From assembly GCF_013149785.1 (NCBI RefSeq), contig NZ_JABEZU010000004.1, forward strand, positions 333,930 to 397,929: a stretch of DNA of 64,000 nucleotides. The letters run 5' to 3'. The notes under the pieces were generated by a model. It saw only the letters and a list, made by a program, of their open reading frames with translations. It made no database searches and had not been told where the DNA came from. The translations under genes were made by a program, and so were the position numbers. Position 1 is the first letter of the stretch. The number at the start of each line of letters is the position of its first letter. This document shows, piece after piece, positions 7,760 through 18,300 of this stretch. This DNA comes from Isoptericola halotolerans (GTDB lineage: Bacteria; Actinomycetota; Actinomycetes; Actinomycetales; Cellulomonadaceae).

Positions 7760-8291
7760 CGTCACGATCGAGCCCGTCGTCCAGGGGCCGGTCGCCGACC
7801 GCTTCTGGGAGCTGTACCTCGAGGCCTTCGAACCCCTGCGCACCCGTGCCGCCGCACGGCACGTGCTGCACCGCGAGGAGTTCGACGACGAGATGGCCGA
7901 CCCCCGCATCCTCAAGCTGCTCGCCCACGACGACGCCGGCGAGTCGGTCGGGCTGACCACGCTCGCGACCGACCTCGCCGCCGTGCCGTGGGTCAGCCCG
8001 GAGTTCTTCGCCGCCCGGTACCCCGAGCACGCCGCCCGCGGAGCCGTCTGGTACGTCGGCTTCACCCTCGCCCACCCGGGGCGCCGGGCGACCCGCACCT
8101 TCATGGACATGATCGACGCGCTCGTCGCCCACCTGGCCGAGCACCGCGTGGTGTGCGCCTACGACGTCTCCCGGTTCAACGACGACGGCCTGCGGTTCGC
8201 CGACAACCTGCGCCGCCACCTCGAGCGCACCCAGGACGTCACCGTGGAGACGGTCGACCGGCAGACGTACTACGCGACGACGTTCCACTGA
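7752..8291 (+). CDS. GNAT-family N-acetyltransferase
   Basis: A 179-residue protein with the layout of a GNAT acetyltransferase: a substrate-binding N-terminal half (FWELYLEAFEPLR) and a beta-strand/acetyl-CoA-loop region around WYVGFTLAHPGRRATRTFMDM. The Q/RxxGxG/A acetyl-CoA signature is not canonical. It is translationally coupled to the arginine decarboxylase-like gene, so an amine product such as agmatine is a possible acceptor, which is only an inference. Its 3' end overlaps the converging flavin reductase gene by about 50 nt. Confidence 0.65.
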   Translation: MADVTIEPVVQGPVADRFWELYLEAFEPLRTRAAARHVLHREEFDDEMADPRILKLLAHDDAGESVGLTTLATDLAAVPWVSPEFFAARYPEHAARGAVWYVGFTLAHPGRRATRTFMDMIDALVAHLAEHRVVCAYDVSRFNDDGLRFADNLRRHLERTQDVTVETVDRQTYYATTFH

Positions 8292-8787
8292 TTCCCGTGA
8301 CGCTGCCGTAGGCGCGCTGGTGGTGCACGAGCGGGTCCGACGACGGGCCCTCCAGCACCTCCGACACCTGCACGACGAACAGGTCGCTCGCCCCGACGTC
8401 GTGCACCGCGACGACCCGCCCCAGGAGGCTCCACCGGGCGCCGGGCACGTGCGGGCGGCCGGCACCCCCGGCGACGGTGCTCGCGTCCCAGCGCCCCGGG
8501 TCGCCCCGGCGCGCGTACCGGTCGGCGACATCCCCCTGCCCGGCGCCGAGCAGGTTCACCGAGATCTCCGGCGTCCGGCGCAGCGCCGCCAGCCGGGAGG
8601 AGCGGCGGTCGACGCAGAAGACCAGCAGCGGCGGGTCGAGCGACGCCGCGTTCACCGAGGTCACCGTCATCCCGCCCGTCCCGTCCGGCCCGGACCACAG
8701 GACCACCGAGACCGCCGCCGGCTGGTCGGCGAACACCGTGCGCAGCCCGGTCCCGAGGGAGACGAGCTCTTCCGGCGGGCTCGTCAC
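8239..8787 (-). CDS. Flavin reductase (HpaC-like) of the metallophore operon
   Basis: A 182-residue protein of the flavin-reductase-like split-barrel family, which reduces FMN or FAD with NAD(P)H and hands the reduced flavin to a partner monooxygenase. Visible family features are the opening motif MTVTSVNAASLDPPLLVFCV, the RRSSRLAALR flavin-binding stretch and a C-terminal barrel around DLFVVQVSEVLEG. The GTG at 8787 overlaps the stop of the upstream exporter gene (GTGA), so it belongs to the NRPS operon. The luciferase-like monooxygenase at 39114-40217 is its most likely partner. The final residues overlap the convergent GNAT gene and are probably not part of the fold. Confidence 0.85.
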   Translation of the reverse strand: MTSPPEELVSLGTGLRTVFADQPAAVSVVLWSGPDGTGGMTVTSVNAASLDPPLLVFCVDRRSSRLAALRRTPEISVNLLGAGQGDVADRYARRGDPGRWDASTVAGGAGRPHVPGARWSLLGRVVAVHDVGASDLFVVQVSEVLEGPSSDPLVHHQRAYGSVTGISGTSSRSTSAGRPSPR

Positions 8788-10574
8788 GACGCGTCCACGA
8801 GCTGCCAGCCGGCCGCCTCCTGCTGCGTGGTCCACAGCCGTCGGTAGAGCCCGTCGACGGCGACGAGCTCGTCGTGGCGACCGCGCTGGACGACCCGGCC
8901 GCTCTCCAGGACGACGACGGCGTCGGCCTCGACGACGGAACGTAGCCGGTGCGCCACCACCACGACGGTGCGGGTCTCGGCGAGACGACGCAGCCCGGCG
9001 GTGATCGCCTCGTCGTGGACGGCGTCGAGCGAGGACGTCACCTCGTCGAGCACCAGCACCGGCGCCCCGGTGAGGACAGCGCGGGCCAGCGCCACCCGTT
9101 GCCGCTCGCCGCCGGAGAGCATCGAGCCGCGCGGCCCCACCGGGGCGTCCAGGCCACCGTCCCGGGTCGCGACCAGCTCGGTCAGCCCTGCCTGCCCGAC
9201 GGCGTCGAGCAGCTCGGCCTCGCTCGCCCTCGGCCGGCCCACCTGCAGGTTGTGCCGCAGCGAGCCGTCCAGCAGCACGCAGTCCTGTGGGACGACCGCC
9301 ACGAGGTCGAGCAGCTGGTCGGCGGAGAACCGGCGCACGTCCGTGCCGGCGACGGTGACGACGCCCTGCGTCGCGTCGGCCGTGCGGGCGACCAGCATGG
9401 CCAGCGTGGTCTTTCCCGCCCCCGAGGGCCCGACCAGGGCGGTCATCCCCGGAGCGGAGACCTCCAGGTCGACGTCCCGCACCGCCCACTCCGCGTCCGG
9501 GCCGTCGCCGTAGCGGTGCGAGACCCCCTGGAAGGCCACTGGCACGGCAGCACCCGGTCTACCGCCCGGCGCACCGTCGGGCAGCGGTACGCCGTCGTCC
9601 GCCGGAGCAGGCTGCCCGTGCCCGGCGTCCCGCGCCGCGGCGAACACCTCGTTGAGCTGCGCCAGGGAACGTCGGGTCATCCGCATCCCCGCGGCCAGCG
9701 CCGCGGCGGCGGAGACGGCGTCCACCACCCGCAGCCCCAGCACCAGCACCGCCAGCAGCTCGACGACACCCGTCGCGCCGTCCGCGAACCGCACCGCTGA
9801 CACCCCGACCGCGACCAGGAAGACCGCCGTGGTGAGGAGCTCGTGCACCAGCACGGCGGGCACCGCCACCCGGATCAGCCGCCGGTCCGCGGCACGCTGC
9901 GCCACGAGGGTGTCGCCCAGCCGCCCGCGGTCCTGCGACAGCCTCCCGAAGGCGCGCAGCACCGGCTGCGCCCGGACGAACTCCAGGACGCGCTCCGCCG
10001 TCGTGTCGGCCAGGTGGTGCCGACCGCCGTCGGCCGCCGCCACCATCCGGTCGGTGAGCAGGATCGACGCCACGAGCAGCGGCGTGCCCGCGAGGAGGAC
10101 CAGGCCCACGACCGGGTCGACGACGAGCAGCCCGCCCACCAGGACGACCGGGGCCACCACCGCCGTCACCAGCGGGCGCAGGAAGTGCGCGGGGACGTTC
10201 ATCGTGGCGGTCACCGTCCCCCCGGCGAGCCGCGCCACCTCACCGGACCGGCCGCGACGGAACCAGGACCGGGGCAGCCGGTCGACCGCCGCGGCGAGGC
10301 GGGCCTGGAGCGCCCGGCCGATGTCGGCACCCACCAGGAACGCTCCCCGCTGGACCAGGACCGAGACCGCCGTGGCGGCCAGGGCCACCACGATGAGCAC
10401 GACGAGGGCTCGCAGGGGATCTGCGGCCGACGGCACGAGCACGGCGCGCAGCAGGGGGACGAGGCACAGCAGGGCGCCCGCCTGCAGCCCCGCGGCGAGG
10501 ACCATCCACCCCACGAGGCGCAGCACCGGCCCGCGGTGCTGCGGTCCGAGGGCCTGGAACATCTCGGCGATCAT
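8784..10574 (-). CDS. ABC transporter half-protein (permease-ATPase), YbtQ/IrtB-like
   Basis: This is a 596-residue half-transporter: an N-terminal six-helix membrane domain (about residues 1-310) and a C-terminal ATPase with Walker A GPSGAGKTT, signature LSGGERQRVALARA, Walker B VLVLDE and the H-loop His in VVVVAHRL. GGAGG precedes the ATG at 10574. It is coupled by ATGA overlap to the first half-transporter, with which it most likely forms a heterodimer. Such pairs sit in siderophore clusters (yersiniabactin YbtPQ, mycobactin IrtAB, coelibactin). Some import the metal-loaded molecule and some export the free one. Because this cluster also has an Opp/Nik-type importer, I favour export here, but direction is not decided by sequence. 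Confidence 0.88.
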   Translation of the reverse strand: MIAEMFQALGPQHRGPVLRLVGWMVLAAGLQAGALLCLVPLLRAVLVPSAADPLRALVVLIVVALAATAVSVLVQRGAFLVGADIGRALQARLAAAVDRLPRSWFRRGRSGEVARLAGGTVTATMNVPAHFLRPLVTAVVAPVVLVGGLLVVDPVVGLVLLAGTPLLVASILLTDRMVAAADGGRHHLADTTAERVLEFVRAQPVLRAFGRLSQDRGRLGDTLVAQRAADRRLIRVAVPAVLVHELLTTAVFLVAVGVSAVRFADGATGVVELLAVLVLGLRVVDAVSAAAALAAGMRMTRRSLAQLNEVFAAARDAGHGQPAPADDGVPLPDGAPGGRPGAAVPVAFQGVSHRYGDGPDAEWAVRDVDLEVSAPGMTALVGPSGAGKTTLAMLVARTADATQGVVTVAGTDVRRFSADQLLDLVAVVPQDCVLLDGSLRHNLQVGRPRASEAELLDAVGQAGLTELVATRDGGLDAPVGPRGSMLSGGERQRVALARAVLTGAPVLVLDEVTSSLDAVHDEAITAGLRRLAETRTVVVVAHRLRSVVEADAVVVLESGRVVQRGRHDELVAVDGLYRRLWTTQQEAAGWQLVDAS

Positions 10575-12346
10575 GAACGCGCCTCCATCGGTTCGGCGTC
10601 GGCACCGGTGGCGCCGTCGTGCCCGTGCGCACGCCAGAGCGCCGCGTAGCGCCCGGCGTCGTCGGTCAGCAGCTCGTCGTGCGTCCCGCGCTGGACCACG
10701 CGCCCGTCGTCCAGGACGACGATCTGGTCGACGTGACGGACGGTGGACAGGCGGTGCGCCACCACCACGACGGTGCGCCCGCGGGCCAGGTGCGACAGCG
10801 CCCGCTGCACGTGCGCCTCGGACTCGGCGTCGGCGTAGGCCGTCGCCTCGTCGAGGACGAGGACGGGGGTGTCGGCCAGCAGCGCCCGTGCGACGGAGAT
10901 CCGCTGCGCCTCGCCCTGGGAGAACTCGACGTCGCGGCCGATCTCCGCGTCGTAGCCGCGCGGTTCCGCCAGGACCCGGTCGTGGATGCCGGCCGAGCGT
11001 GCCGCGGCGACCACGTCCTCGCGCCCGACGCCGGGGCGACCGCACGCGACGGCGTCGTGCACGCTGCCGCGCAGCAGGACGACGTCCTGGAAGACGAAGC
11101 CGACCCGTGCGTACAGCTGCTCCGTCGTCAGGTCGCGCAGGTCGACGCCACCGAGCGTGATGCGGCCGGAGTCGACGTCCTCGAACCGGGCCAGCAGCGC
11201 GGCCAGCGTCGACTTGCCCGCCCCCGAGGCGCCCACGACGGCGGTGACCGTCCCCGGCTCGCACCCGAACGACACCTCGTGCAGCACGGGGCGCTCGGCG
11301 TCGTAGCCGAACGTCACGTCCTCCAGCCGCAGGCCGTGACCGTCCGGCTCCGCCGTCGCCCGGCCCGGGGTCGGCATCGTGGGCAGGTCCAGGACCTCCT
11401 GCACCGACGCGGCGGCCGCCATGCCGCTGCGCAGCGCCGGGAGCCTCGTCCCGACCGTGCTCACCGGGGCGGTGCACAACGGTGCCAGCACGACCGCGGG
11501 CACCAGCACGGGCACGACCGCCGCGACGTCCGTCAGCCCCGCCGCGACGAGCCCGACGGCGGTGAGCACCACGACGAGGATCGCGGTGAGCGGCAGGGCG
11601 AGGACGAAGGCGACCGCCGTCGTCGTGCTGGTCTGCCCGACCCACGAGCGGAAGAAACCGTGGAAGTCCTCGCCGGCCTGCTCGAGCCGCCGTGCCTGAC
11701 CGCCGCGGCGGGCGTAGAGACGCACCACGTCGATGCACTCCACCGTCTCGACCGCGGCCCCGTTGAGCTCTGCCATCCGGCGCCCGAACTCGGCCATCCG
11801 CTGCCCGGACCCGCGCATCGTGGCCTGGAACGTCCAGACCGCCACGACGACCAGCACGAGGAGCGGCAGCCCAAGGAGCGGCCGCGTGGCGAGCAGGTAG
11901 ACGAGCACCGTCACCGGGACGGTCACGGCTCCCACGGCGTCGAGCAGCGCGTGCGCGACGAGGTGGTGCATCGACCCGGTGTCGTCCTGCACCGCCTTCT
12001 TGACCCGGCCGGCGTCGGTACCGGCGAACCAGCCGAGCCGCACCCGGGAGAGTCGGTCCACCAGACGCGCCCGCAGCGAGAGCTGCAGGTCGCTGTCGGC
12101 CAGGTGGCTGACCGTCGTCGCCGCCCCGACCAGCACCGCGGCGGCGAGCAGCGCCGCACCGGCCCAGCCGACGCTCGCCACGACCTCGGCACGGCCCACC
12201 GGAGACCCGCCCGTGGCCGCGTCGGCGGCCCGGGCGCCCAGCTCGGCCAGGACGATCAGCGCGACCGTCCCGACCACGCTCCCCGCCGCCTGCAGCACCG
12301 TCGCCGTGAGCAGCCTGCCCCGGACCGGCCCCAGTACCTGTCTCAC
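10571..12346 (-). CDS. ABC transporter half-protein (permease-ATPase), YbtP/IrtA-like
   Basis: This is a 591-residue partner of the half-transporter at 8784-10574. The membrane domain occupies about residues 1-320. The ATPase has Walker A GASGAGKST, Walker B VLVLDEAT and the H-loop in VVVVAHRLSTV. Its signature motif reads FSQGEAQRISVARA, with SQGEA in place of the usual SGGQ/SGGE, as seen in the degenerate half of some asymmetric heterodimers. The GTG at 12346 overlaps the NRPS stop (GTGA), and the GAGGAGG ribosome site lies inside the last codons of that NRPS. Confidence 0.87.
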   Translation of the reverse strand: MRQVLGPVRGRLLTATVLQAAGSVVGTVALIVLAELGARAADAATGGSPVGRAEVVASVGWAGAALLAAAVLVGAATTVSHLADSDLQLSLRARLVDRLSRVRLGWFAGTDAGRVKKAVQDDTGSMHHLVAHALLDAVGAVTVPVTVLVYLLATRPLLGLPLLVLVVVAVWTFQATMRGSGQRMAEFGRRMAELNGAAVETVECIDVVRLYARRGGQARRLEQAGEDFHGFFRSWVGQTSTTTAVAFVLALPLTAILVVVLTAVGLVAAGLTDVAAVVPVLVPAVVLAPLCTAPVSTVGTRLPALRSGMAAAASVQEVLDLPTMPTPGRATAEPDGHGLRLEDVTFGYDAERPVLHEVSFGCEPGTVTAVVGASGAGKSTLAALLARFEDVDSGRITLGGVDLRDLTTEQLYARVGFVFQDVVLLRGSVHDAVACGRPGVGREDVVAAARSAGIHDRVLAEPRGYDAEIGRDVEFSQGEAQRISVARALLADTPVLVLDEATAYADAESEAHVQRALSHLARGRTVVVVAHRLSTVRHVDQIVVLDDGRVVQRGTHDELLTDDAGRYAALWRAHGHDGATGADAEPMEARS

Positions 12347-15300
12347 AGCGCACCCTCCTCGATCTGTCCCGCGCCGAGCCGTGACAGCTCGGCCGCGACG
12401 GCGTCCACCGTGGGCTGCTGCAGGAAGGCACGGACCGTGTAGTCCACGTCCCACCGCCGGCCGGCCGCCTGGACGAAGCGCAGCGCGGCGAGGCTGTTGC
12501 CCCCGGCGGTGAAGAAGTTCGTCCGGTCGCCGTCGACGACGACCCCCACCTCGGCCCACAGCCTGGCGACCTCGCCGGCCAGCCCGACGAGCTCGGCCGG
12601 CTCGGCCGGCACCGCGCCGGGGTCGCGTCCGGCGCTGTGCCCGGCGGCGTGCCCGGCGAAGGTGGCGGCGAGCTCCGCGGCGACGGCGGCACGATCCAGC
12701 TTGCCGTTGGCTGTCAGCGGCAGCTCGTCGACGGCGACCACCCGCGCGGGGACGGCGGACGGCGGCAGGTCCTCGCGCAGCAGGTCGCGCAGCGCGGTCT
12801 CGTCGACCTGCGCCTCCGCTCCGGTGGTCACCATCGCCAGCAGCCGCGACCGGTCGTCGGCCAGGACGGCGACCCCTCTCTCGACTCCCGGGAGACGTTC
12901 CAGCGCCGCCTCGACCTCGCCGAGCTCGACCCGGTGCCCGCCCACCTTGACCTGGGCGTCGCACCGCCCGCAGAACTCCAGGGTGCCGTCCGGCCAGTAG
13001 CGGCCCAGGTCACCGGTCCGGTACCAGCGGCGTCCGGCGTCGACGACGAACTTCTCCGCCGTGAGCCCGGGGTCCCCGCAGTAGCCGCGGGCCAGGCCCG
13101 CGCCGCCGATCCACAGCTCGCCGACGACGCGGTCGGGCCGGTCGCGACGCAGGTCGTCGACGACCCGGAACTCCTGGTTGGACAGCGGGCGCCCGTACGG
13201 CACCGACGGCCAGTGCGGCTCGGCCCGGTCGAACGGCTGAGCGTTCGACCAGATGGCCGCCTCGGTGGCGCCGCCGAGGGCCAGCAGCCGGGCCTGCGGA
13301 GCCTGTGCCGCCGACCGCTCGGCCAGGTCCAGGCCCACCCAGTCGCCGGAGAGCAGCACCTGACGCAACGAGGCGAGCGAAGCGGACCCGTCGTGCCGCT
13401 CCGCCACGCCGAGCAGCAGGTCGTACAGCAGGGGGACGCTGTTCCACCACGTCACCCCGTGGAGGCTCACGAGCTCGGCCCAGCGCTCCGCGTCGCGCCG
13501 GTCGGCCTCGCTCGGCAGCACCAGCTCCGCGCCGACGGCAAGAGTGCCGAAGACGTCGAACACCGACAGGTCGAAGTCCAGCGCCGCCGAGCCGAGCACC
13601 ACGTCGTCCGCGGTGAGGCCGCAGCGCTCGACCAGGTCGTCGACGGTGTTCGCCGCCGCGGCGTGCGTGATCTCCACCCCCTTCGGCTCCCCGGTCGAGC
13701 CGGAGGTGAAGATGACGTAGGCGACCTCGTGCGGGTCCCCGGCGTGGGGAGCGCCGAGCGGCTCCGCCCCCGTGAGGTCCTCGAGACCCTCGACCGTGTG
13801 CACGAGCCGGGCCGACGCCGCGATGCGGCCGACCCGCGCGGGCGGCTGGTCGACGCCGACCGGGACGTACGCCCCGCCGGCGGCCAGCACGGCGAGCGCC
13901 GCCAGCACCTGGTCGGGGCCCTTCGGCATCCGCACCCCGACGCGGTCACCCGGTCGGACCCCCCGGTCCCGCAGCGCCCCGGCGAGCTCGAGCACCCGCG
14001 GGCGCAGGTCGCGGTGGCTGACCGTGGTCCCGTCGGCCCCGCGCAGCGCGACCCCGTCGCGCCCGGTCGAGGCGTCCAGCACGGCCCCGTGCAGCGTGCG
14101 GGGCTCGCGCACCACGGCGGTGTCGTTGACCTCGTCACGCACGGCTCGCTGCCCGATCGGCAGCGTGTCCAGCACCCGGGCGACCCGCTCGACGACGGAG
14201 TCGTCGTCCTGGGTGCAGGCCGTGATCGCGTCGCGGTACAGCGAGAACATCGCGTCGACGACGCCGTCGGCGAAGAGCCCGACGACGGAGTCCCACGTGA
14301 CGAGCAGACCGCCCTCGGACTCGGTCACCTGGTTGTCGAGGGTCACCTGCGGCGACTGGGAGATGCCGTGGACACGGCGCCCGAAGGACGGCGACATGTC
14401 CATGCCGACCCCCGGGCCCCCGACGCCGAGGCCGCTGGTGAACACCACCGGGACCGACTCGAGGCGGCCGTTGAGGCGGGTGAGCTCGCGCAGCAGCCAC
14501 GAGGACTCCACCTCGCGGTGGTCCAGGTCCTCGGCGAGCCTGGCCTGCAGGGCGGTGGCCGCCTGCTGCCAGTCGGCGCCGTCGCCCGGTCGGTAGTCCG
14601 CGAGGGACACGGTGGTGAAGTCGCCGAGGACGCGGTAGATGTCGGGGTGCACCTCGCGCCGGTTGAACATGGTCAGCGTCACCGTCAGGTCAGCGCGGTC
14701 GCTCCACCGGCCGAGGACGTGCGCGTACAGCGCGAGCAGCACCGTCGACGGGGTCAGCCGCAGCCGGCGGGCGAGCTGTTGCAGGCGTCCCCAGTCCTGC
14801 GGGTCGAGGCGGTGCTGGCGGCGCTCGAACCGCGGTGCCGCCTCGTCCACGGTGCGGCTCAGCGGGAGGGTCGGCCCGGGCGGCAGCTCGGCGAGCCGCC
14901 GGCGCCAGTACTGCTGGTCGGCGTCGACGGCCGCCGGGTCGGGGCGGTGCTGCAGCACGTAGTCGCGGAAGGACAGCTCGATCGGGGCGAGCTCGGCGCC
15001 CGGGTCCCCGACGAGCAGGTCGAGCTCGGTGAAGAGCGTCATGATCGACAGGGCGTCGAACACGATGTAGTCGAGCCCGACCGCCAGGCGCTCCCCGTCC
15101 GGGTGACGGACGAGCTCGAGGTGCCACAGCGGCGGCCGGGACAGGTCGAGCATCTGGTGGGACCACTCGTCGCGCAGTCGTCCGAGCTCGGTCGCGGACC
15201 CCACCTCGCGGACGGGCAGCTCCCACTGCTCCCCACCGGGCAGCTCCGGGTGGATGGTCAGCATCCCGTCGGCGGCGACGCTCGTGCGCAGCATCTCGTG

Positions 15301-18300
15301 GCGCGCCACGAGCCGGCGCCAGGCGCCCTCGAGGGCGGCGACGTCGAACCCGCCGGGTGGGGGGTCGAACTCGGCGTACTGCCAGGTGCCGACCCCGCCC
15401 AGCGGCAGCGCCGGGTCCCGGCCGAGCAGGTAGGCCTGCTGGACGTCCGTGCCGGGGAAGGGCAGGTGCCGCTCCTCGGGTCGCGGCTCGACCGGCCGGA
15501 CGACGCCGGACGCGACACCCCGCCCCGTGACGTGCCCGTCGCCTCCGGGGCCTTCGCCGGGCTCGACCGGCCAGGTCAGGGACGCCGCGTACTCCGCCAG
15601 GCTGGTGGCGCGCAGCAGCGCGGAGACGCGGGCGCCCTGCGCCCCCCGGCGGCGCAGCGCGGCCGTCGCGCGCGTGGCGAGCAGGGAGTCGCCTCCCAGG
15701 GAGAAGAAGTCGTCCCCGCAGCCGATCGGCCGCGGCGGGTCGAGCAGCTCGGCCCACACCTCGGCGACCTGCCGCTCCGAGGCGGTGCCGGGGGGCCTCC
15801 CGGCCGTCCCGCCGCCGCCCTGGTCGCCGTCGAGCGCCGCGTCGACCAGGGTCTCGACCGCGGAGCCGAGGACCTTGCCGTTGGCCGACAGGGGCAGCTC
15901 GGGGACGACGACCACGGGGTCGCAGACCATGTACCCCGGGACGGCCTCGGCCAACCCGGCGCGCAGATCCTGCGCGGACGGCCGCGGCTCGCGGGCGGCG
16001 ACCACCGCCGCGAGGCGGGTCGCCCCCCGCCGGTGCACGGCCCGCACGGCGGCGTCAGTGACACCGGGCATCGCACGCAGGGCGGACTCGATCTCCCCGG
16101 GCTCGATGCGGTGGCCGAGCAGCTGCAGCTGCGCGTCGCGGCGGCCGTGGAACAGCAGCGTCCCGTCGTCGCGGTACGAGGCGAGGTCGCCGGTGCGGTA
16201 CCAGCGCTCGCCGTCGACAGTCACGAACTTCTCCGCGGTGGCCTCCGGGCGCCCGCGGTACCCCTCGGCGAGCCCGGCACCGCCCATCCACAGCTCGCCG
16301 ACCACCTCGTCGCGGCAGTCCTCGCCGCGGTCGTCGACCACCCGGCACCGGACGTTGTCCAGCGGCACGCCCCAGGGGACGCCGTCGGGCAGCGCGCCGG
16401 CGGGGGAGCCGATCTCCGCGACGGTCGAGTGGATCGCCGCCTCTGTCATCCCGCCGAGCGCCAGGAAGCGCCCGCGGGGCGCGACGGTGTGGAAGCGGTC
16501 GGCCAGGTCGGTGGGGACGAGGTCCCCGCCGAGCAGCGCGGCGCGCAGCGTCACGTCGGAGGTGTCCGACGGCGCGGCGGCCAGCAGCAGCCCGAGCAGC
16601 GCGGGCACGCTGTTCCACACGGTGACGCGGTGCTGCCCGATCAGCCGCCACCACGCCTCCGGGTCCCGGCGCTCGTCCTCGCCGACCAGCACGGCGGTGC
16701 CGCCCACGGCGAGGGGGGCGAACAGGTCGTAGACGCTGAGGTCGAACTCCAGCGCGGACAGCGCGAGCGTCGCGTCGTCCGGTCCGAGCCCGAGGTGCCG
16801 GTTGAGCGCCGCGATCGTGTTCATGGCGGCCGCGTGGCTGACCTCGACGCCCTTGGGCTCGCCGGTCGAGCCGGAGGTGAACAGGACGTAGGCCGGGCGG
16901 CTCCCCTCCGTGGCCGGGTCGCTGCGCGGCCCGCCGTCCGACCCGCCGTCCGACCCGTCCTGGGGGGCGGACGCGACGGCGTCGTCGTAGGTGGTGGCGT
17001 CGATCGTCGCGACGACGTCCCCGACGCGCCGCATCGTGGCCGCGCGCGCCGCCGGCTGGTCGACGCTGATCGGCAGGTACGTCGCGCCCGCCCGCAGCAC
17101 GCCGAGCACGGCCACCGCCTGCGCGCGACCCTTCGGCAGCGTGACGGCGACGGTGCGCCCCGCGCCGACGGACCGCGCGCGCAACCACGCGGCCACCCCG
17201 GCGCTGGCCGCCGCCAGCTCGGCGTAGGTCATCGTGCCGTGCGCGTCGGCCACGGCCACCCGGTCCCGCCACGCGGGGTCCAGCTCGGCCACGGTCGTGT
17301 GCAGCAGCTGCGGGGGGTGGGCGACGGCGGTGTCGTTGACCCGGTCACGCACCTGCCGCGACGTCGCGGGCAGGCCGCCCGGCGCGGGCCGCTGCCACGC
17401 TCCGGGATCGGCCAGCAGGTCATCGATCAGGGAGCGGTAGAAGGCGAAGGCCGCGTCGGCGACACCGTCGCGCAGCACGTCGTCGCGGACGTCCCAGTTG
17501 ACCAGGAGCCCGTCGCGGAACTCGGTGACCTGCGCGTCCAACCACACCTGAGGACCTTGGGAGATGATCCAGACGGGCTCGCCGAACGTCTCGCACACCG
17601 TCCGCTCGTAGAGCTCGCCCAGGCCGATCGCGCTGGTGTAGACCACGGGCGCCAGCACCGGCGCCCCGTCCTGCCGTGCCTTGTCCCGCAGGACCTCGAC
17701 CCCCGGGTGGCTGCCGTGCGACACGGCCTGCGCGAGCCCGTCCGCGACCGCGCGGGTCCGGTCCGCCATCGTGGCGGGACGGCGCAGGTCGACCTCCAGG
17801 AGGACCGACGACGAGAAGTCGCCCACGAGCGCGCCGACGTCCGGGTGGATCTCGTCGCGGCCGAAGAGCGGCAGGTTGAGCACGAAGTGCCCGCTGCTGC
17901 TCCAGGCGCCCACCGTCTCCGCGAAGACGGTGGCCAGCACGGCCGCCGGGGTGACGCCGTGCTCGGCGGCCCGCCGCCCGAGCGTCTCGACCTGCTCCGG
18001 GCCGAGCCGGTGGTGCAGGCGACGGCTGCGCGCCGGGCGGTCGCCGGCCGCGGCAGCCACGGGGAGCTGCGGCCCGCCGGGCAGCGTGCCGAGGCGGCCA
18101 CGCCAGTACTCCGCGTCGGCGCGGCGGTCGTCCGTGCGGTCGCGGTGCTCGGTGGCCAGGTAGTCGGCGAACCCCAGGCCGGGCTCCGGCCGGGCGGCCA
18201 CCTGCTCGGGCTCGGCGTACGCCGCGCGCAGGTCCGCCAGCAGGATGCGCATGCTCAGGGCGTCGGCGGCGACCATGTCGAGGTCCAGGTGCAGCCGGGT

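Noticed and set aside
8784-12346. The exporter pair as a drug-resistance transporter unrelated to the metallophore
   Set aside because: Both genes overlap the NRPS gene and each other by 4 nt, and paired half-transporters are a standard part of such clusters.
16925-16970. Tandem CCGTCCGACCCG-type repeats in the NRPS
   Set aside because: They encode a Gly/Ser/Asp-rich loop (DGSDGGSDGG) inside adenylation domain 1, a simple linker expansion rather than a regulatory repeat.
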